From NCBI GenBank assembly GCA_030591305.1, contig JAUVBI010000017.1:1-21657 (forward strand): a stretch of DNA of 21,657 nucleotides, written 5' to 3'. Shown here piece after piece: positions 19,793 to 21,657 of this stretch. A program made the position numbers and the translations under genes. This DNA comes from Pseudomonadota bacterium (GTDB lineage: Bacteria; Pseudomonadota; Gammaproteobacteria; Pseudomonadales; Halieaceae). Positions within the stretch are counted from its first letter, which is position 1, and each line of letters begins with the position of its first letter. The notes below the pieces were generated by a model. The model was not told the DNA's origin. It saw only the letters and a list, made by a program, of their open reading frames with translations, and ran no database searches.

Positions 19793-21355
19793 ATGAATGG
19801 TGCAGAGAGTCTGTTAGGAACACTGGTTGATAGCGGTATAGAGGTGTGTTTTACCAACCCGGGTACATCGGAGATGCATTTTGTTGCCGCACTGGATGAG
19901 GTGGAGGGTATCCGCTGTGTGTTGTGTCTGTTTGAGGGCGTACTCAGTGGTGCGGCCGCAGGTTATGCCGTTATGGCGCGCAAGCCGGCATCGACTTTGT
20001 TGCATTTGGGCCCAGGTCTGGGCAATGCTCTGGCCAATATTCACAACGCTAAAAAGGGTAATCTGCCCATGGTGAATATTGTCGGTGATCACGCCACCTA
20101 TCACCTGGAATATGATGCGCCACTGACTTCGGATATTGAGGGCATAGCGGGTGCCGTTTCCCACTGGGTGCACAGTTCCAAAACGCCAGAAGATATTGGT
20201 GTGGATGCCGCTGAAGCCGTTATGCAGGCTGGCAGAGGACAGATAGCCACGCTGATTTTGCCGGCAGATGTGTCCTGGGGTGACAACCCCAATGGCCGGG
20301 CTCCGGGCGTTTCTCTGGCTCCTGCCGATGTAGTTCCCAGCAGTAAAATAGATGAAGCCGTATCCCTGCTGCGCTCCGGCAAGCCCTGCATGATAATGAT
20401 AGGCGGCCGTGAAATTGATACCGAGCAGGGTTTGATGTTGAGCCGAATTGGCAAGGCCAGTGGTGCCCGTATTTGTACGGACACCTTCCCCGCACGGGTA
20501 GCTCGCGGTGCCGGTACCGCGATTATTGACAGGCTACCCTACCTCACAGAAATGGCTGTGGATTACATCAAAGATATTGAGAACCTGATTTTAATTGGCG
20601 CCAAGGCCCCCGTGTCATTTTTTGCCTACCCCAATCTTCCCAGTGCCATTGCGGCGGAGGGCTGTAATGAGTTTGTTTTGGCGACCGTCAATGAAGACAT
20701 CGACCAGGTGTTGGAAGCGCTGTTGGAAAAACTGGATGCGGTTGATGTGGAACCAGATGTTCACCCATTAACCCTGCCAGATCTTCCGACCGGCGATCTG
20801 GATGTGATGGCATGTGGCAGCAGTATTGCCCATTTTCTTCCCGAGAATGCAGTGGTGGTTGATGAGGGAATCACTTCCAGCATTGGCTGTTTTCCCCTGA
20901 CCATTACCGCCCAGCCTCACGACTGGCTCAATCTGACTGGCGGGGCTATTGGTTGGGGCCTACCCGCAGCAGTGGGTGCTGCACTGGCTGTTCCCGATCG
21001 CAAGGTGGTTTGCCTGGAAGGCGATGGCAGTGCTATGTATACCATTTCGGCTCTTTGGAGTATGGCCCGGGAAAACCTGGACATTACAGTGGTTATTTTC
21101 AATAACCGCAAGTACAGCATCCTCGAGCTGGAGTTTGCCCGCACCGGTGCCAGGGGCGGTACGCCGGGGCCTAAAGCGGCCAGTACCCTGGATGTTGGCA
21201 CCCCGGATATGGATTTCGTGGCCATAGCCACGGGCATGGGTGTCGATGCCACCCGGGCGACAACAGCCGAGGAGTTTAACGAGCAGTTTGAGGCGGCCAT
21301 GCAAAGTACAGGCCCCTGCCTGATTGATGCGATGGTGCCGACGTTTTTGAGTTAG
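19793..21355 (+). CDS. Acetolactate synthase-like thiamine-diphosphate-dependent enzyme
   Basis: The 520-residue protein has the three-domain layout of ThDP enzymes of the acetolactate synthase/benzoylformate decarboxylase superfamily. The N-terminal domain carries the catalytic glutamate that activates the cofactor (LFEGVLSGAAAGYA, E48). The C-terminal domain carries the metal/diphosphate motif GDGS (410-413) ending in NN (437-438). The region GDHATYHLEYDAPLTSDI (98-115) is typical of a subgroup annotated as acetolactate synthase large subunit that is distinct from biosynthetic IlvB. It is shorter than IlvB (about 570), and no small regulatory subunit gene follows, so valine/isoleucine biosynthesis is unlikely. 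A 2-oxoacid decarboxylase or carboligase acting on the product of the upstream flavoenzyme is the best inference. CGGAG lies about 9 bases before the ATG. The stop overlaps the convergent gene. Confidence 0.88.
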   Translation: MNGAESLLGTLVDSGIEVCFTNPGTSEMHFVAALDEVEGIRCVLCLFEGVLSGAAAGYAVMARKPASTLLHLGPGLGNALANIHNAKKGNLPMVNIVGDHATYHLEYDAPLTSDIEGIAGAVSHWVHSSKTPEDIGVDAAEAVMQAGRGQIATLILPADVSWGDNPNGRAPGVSLAPADVVPSSKIDEAVSLLRSGKPCMIMIGGREIDTEQGLMLSRIGKASGARICTDTFPARVARGAGTAIIDRLPYLTEMAVDYIKDIENLILIGAKAPVSFFAYPNLPSAIAAEGCNEFVLATVNEDIDQVLEALLEKLDAVDVEPDVHPLTLPDLPTGDLDVMACGSSIAHFLPENAVVVDEGITSSIGCFPLTITAQPHDWLNLTGGAIGWGLPAAVGAALAVPDRKVVCLEGDGSAMYTISALWSMARENLDITVVIFNNRKYSILELEFARTGARGGTPGPKAASTLDVGTPDMDFVAIATGMGVDATRATTAEEFNEQFEAAMQSTGPCLIDAMVPTFLS

Positions 21356-21657
21356 TTCTTGAGCGTCCACGTGTCACTGCGTATATCAATTCCAGCGGGT
21401 GCTTCATGCCGATTGATAACCGTTAAACCTGCTTCGTTAAACTGCCTCTGTACCTGGTGTATTTTTTCCGACGTGTAATTGCTTAACCCAAGCCTGGGTT
21501 GATCGCCCTGAATAATGTCAATCTTGACCTCGCCCATATTGTGATATTCCAAAAGGTGGATTGATTCTTGCCCAATGGATTTTAAAAACTGAATAGTGGC
21601 GGTGATATTTTCAAAGGTGTCGGTATAACCAGGAATAAGTGCAAGGCGAAATTCAAC
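21352..21657 (-). CDS. Glycyl-radical-enzyme activating protein-like radical SAM protein, C-terminal end only
   Basis: The frame is open from the right edge of the window to a TAA at 21354-21352, giving the last 101 residues; the start lies outside. RLALIPGYTDTFENI, then FLKSIGQESIHLLEYHNMGE, matches the C-terminal part of pyruvate formate-lyase activating enzymes and relatives (IPGxxD near the SAM site, LLPYHxxG near the end of the barrel). The CxxxCxxC iron-sulfur motif would be beyond the edge, so it cannot be checked. Such enzymes use SAM to place a glycyl radical on a partner enzyme; the partner, if any, is not in the window. Another radical SAM protein with the same barrel end cannot be excluded. 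Its last codons overlap the end of the convergent ThDP gene by 4 bp. Confidence 0.75.
   Translation of the reverse strand, partial: VEFRLALIPGYTDTFENITATIQFLKSIGQESIHLLEYHNMGEVKIDIIQGDQPRLGLSNYTSEKIHQVQRQFNEAGLTVINRHEAPAGIDIRSDTWTLKN

Overview
The window looks like chromosomal DNA of a free-living, probably marine, gammaproteobacterium. This rests on gene content only: an inactive-transglutaminase/7TM plus ATP-grasp pair, a lutABC lactate oxidation operon, a POT peptide carrier, a Yej-like peptide ABC importer and a SYLF-domain secreted protein. A Cellvibrionales- or Halieaceae-like origin is a guess. I see no tRNA, rRNA, CRISPR array, insertion sequence, phage gene or origin. Coding density is high; the longest gap without a gene is 201 bp (11603-11803).

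Layout. (a) 2-2706, + strand: 3' part of a seven-helix membrane protein with an inactive transglutaminase-like domain, an ATP-grasp glutamate-ligase-like enzyme directly behind it, then a secreted SYLF lipid-binding protein. (b) 2701-11602, - strand, in transcription order: a POT peptide transporter, a possible 38-codon ORF, a saccharopine-dehydrogenase-like/trans-acting enoyl reductase-like protein, a 941-residue mosaic membrane protein that I cannot assign, then lutA-lutB-lutC with overlapping ends. (c) 11804-17967, + strand: a complete peptide/dipeptide ABC importer (lipoprotein binding protein, two permeases, fused double ATPase). (d) 18031-18300, - strand: a small membrane protein. (e) 18390-21355, + strand: a GlcD/D-2-hydroxyacid dehydrogenase-type flavoenzyme followed by an acetolactate-synthase-like ThDP enzyme. 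(f) 21352-21657, - strand: the C-terminal end of a glycyl-radical-enzyme activase-like radical SAM protein, cut by the window edge.

How the genes may work together (inference). Two unrelated peptide importers are transcribed away from one 201-bp spacer that carries three perfect inverted repeats, so shared control of peptide uptake is plausible. LutABC would oxidise L-lactate to pyruvate. The flavoenzyme/ThDP pair could oxidise a 2-hydroxyacid to a 2-oxoacid and then decarboxylate or condense it. The ATP-grasp/7TM pair belongs to a known but poorly understood envelope peptide-modification type of cassette.

The least explained object is the 941-residue protein: a small N-terminal domain, an Ala/Lys/Glu-rich helix carrying a perfect 54-bp tandem duplication, a predicted periplasmic beta-rich domain and four further membrane helices. 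No previously undescribed multi-gene system stands out with certainty; this protein next to lutABC is the best candidate.
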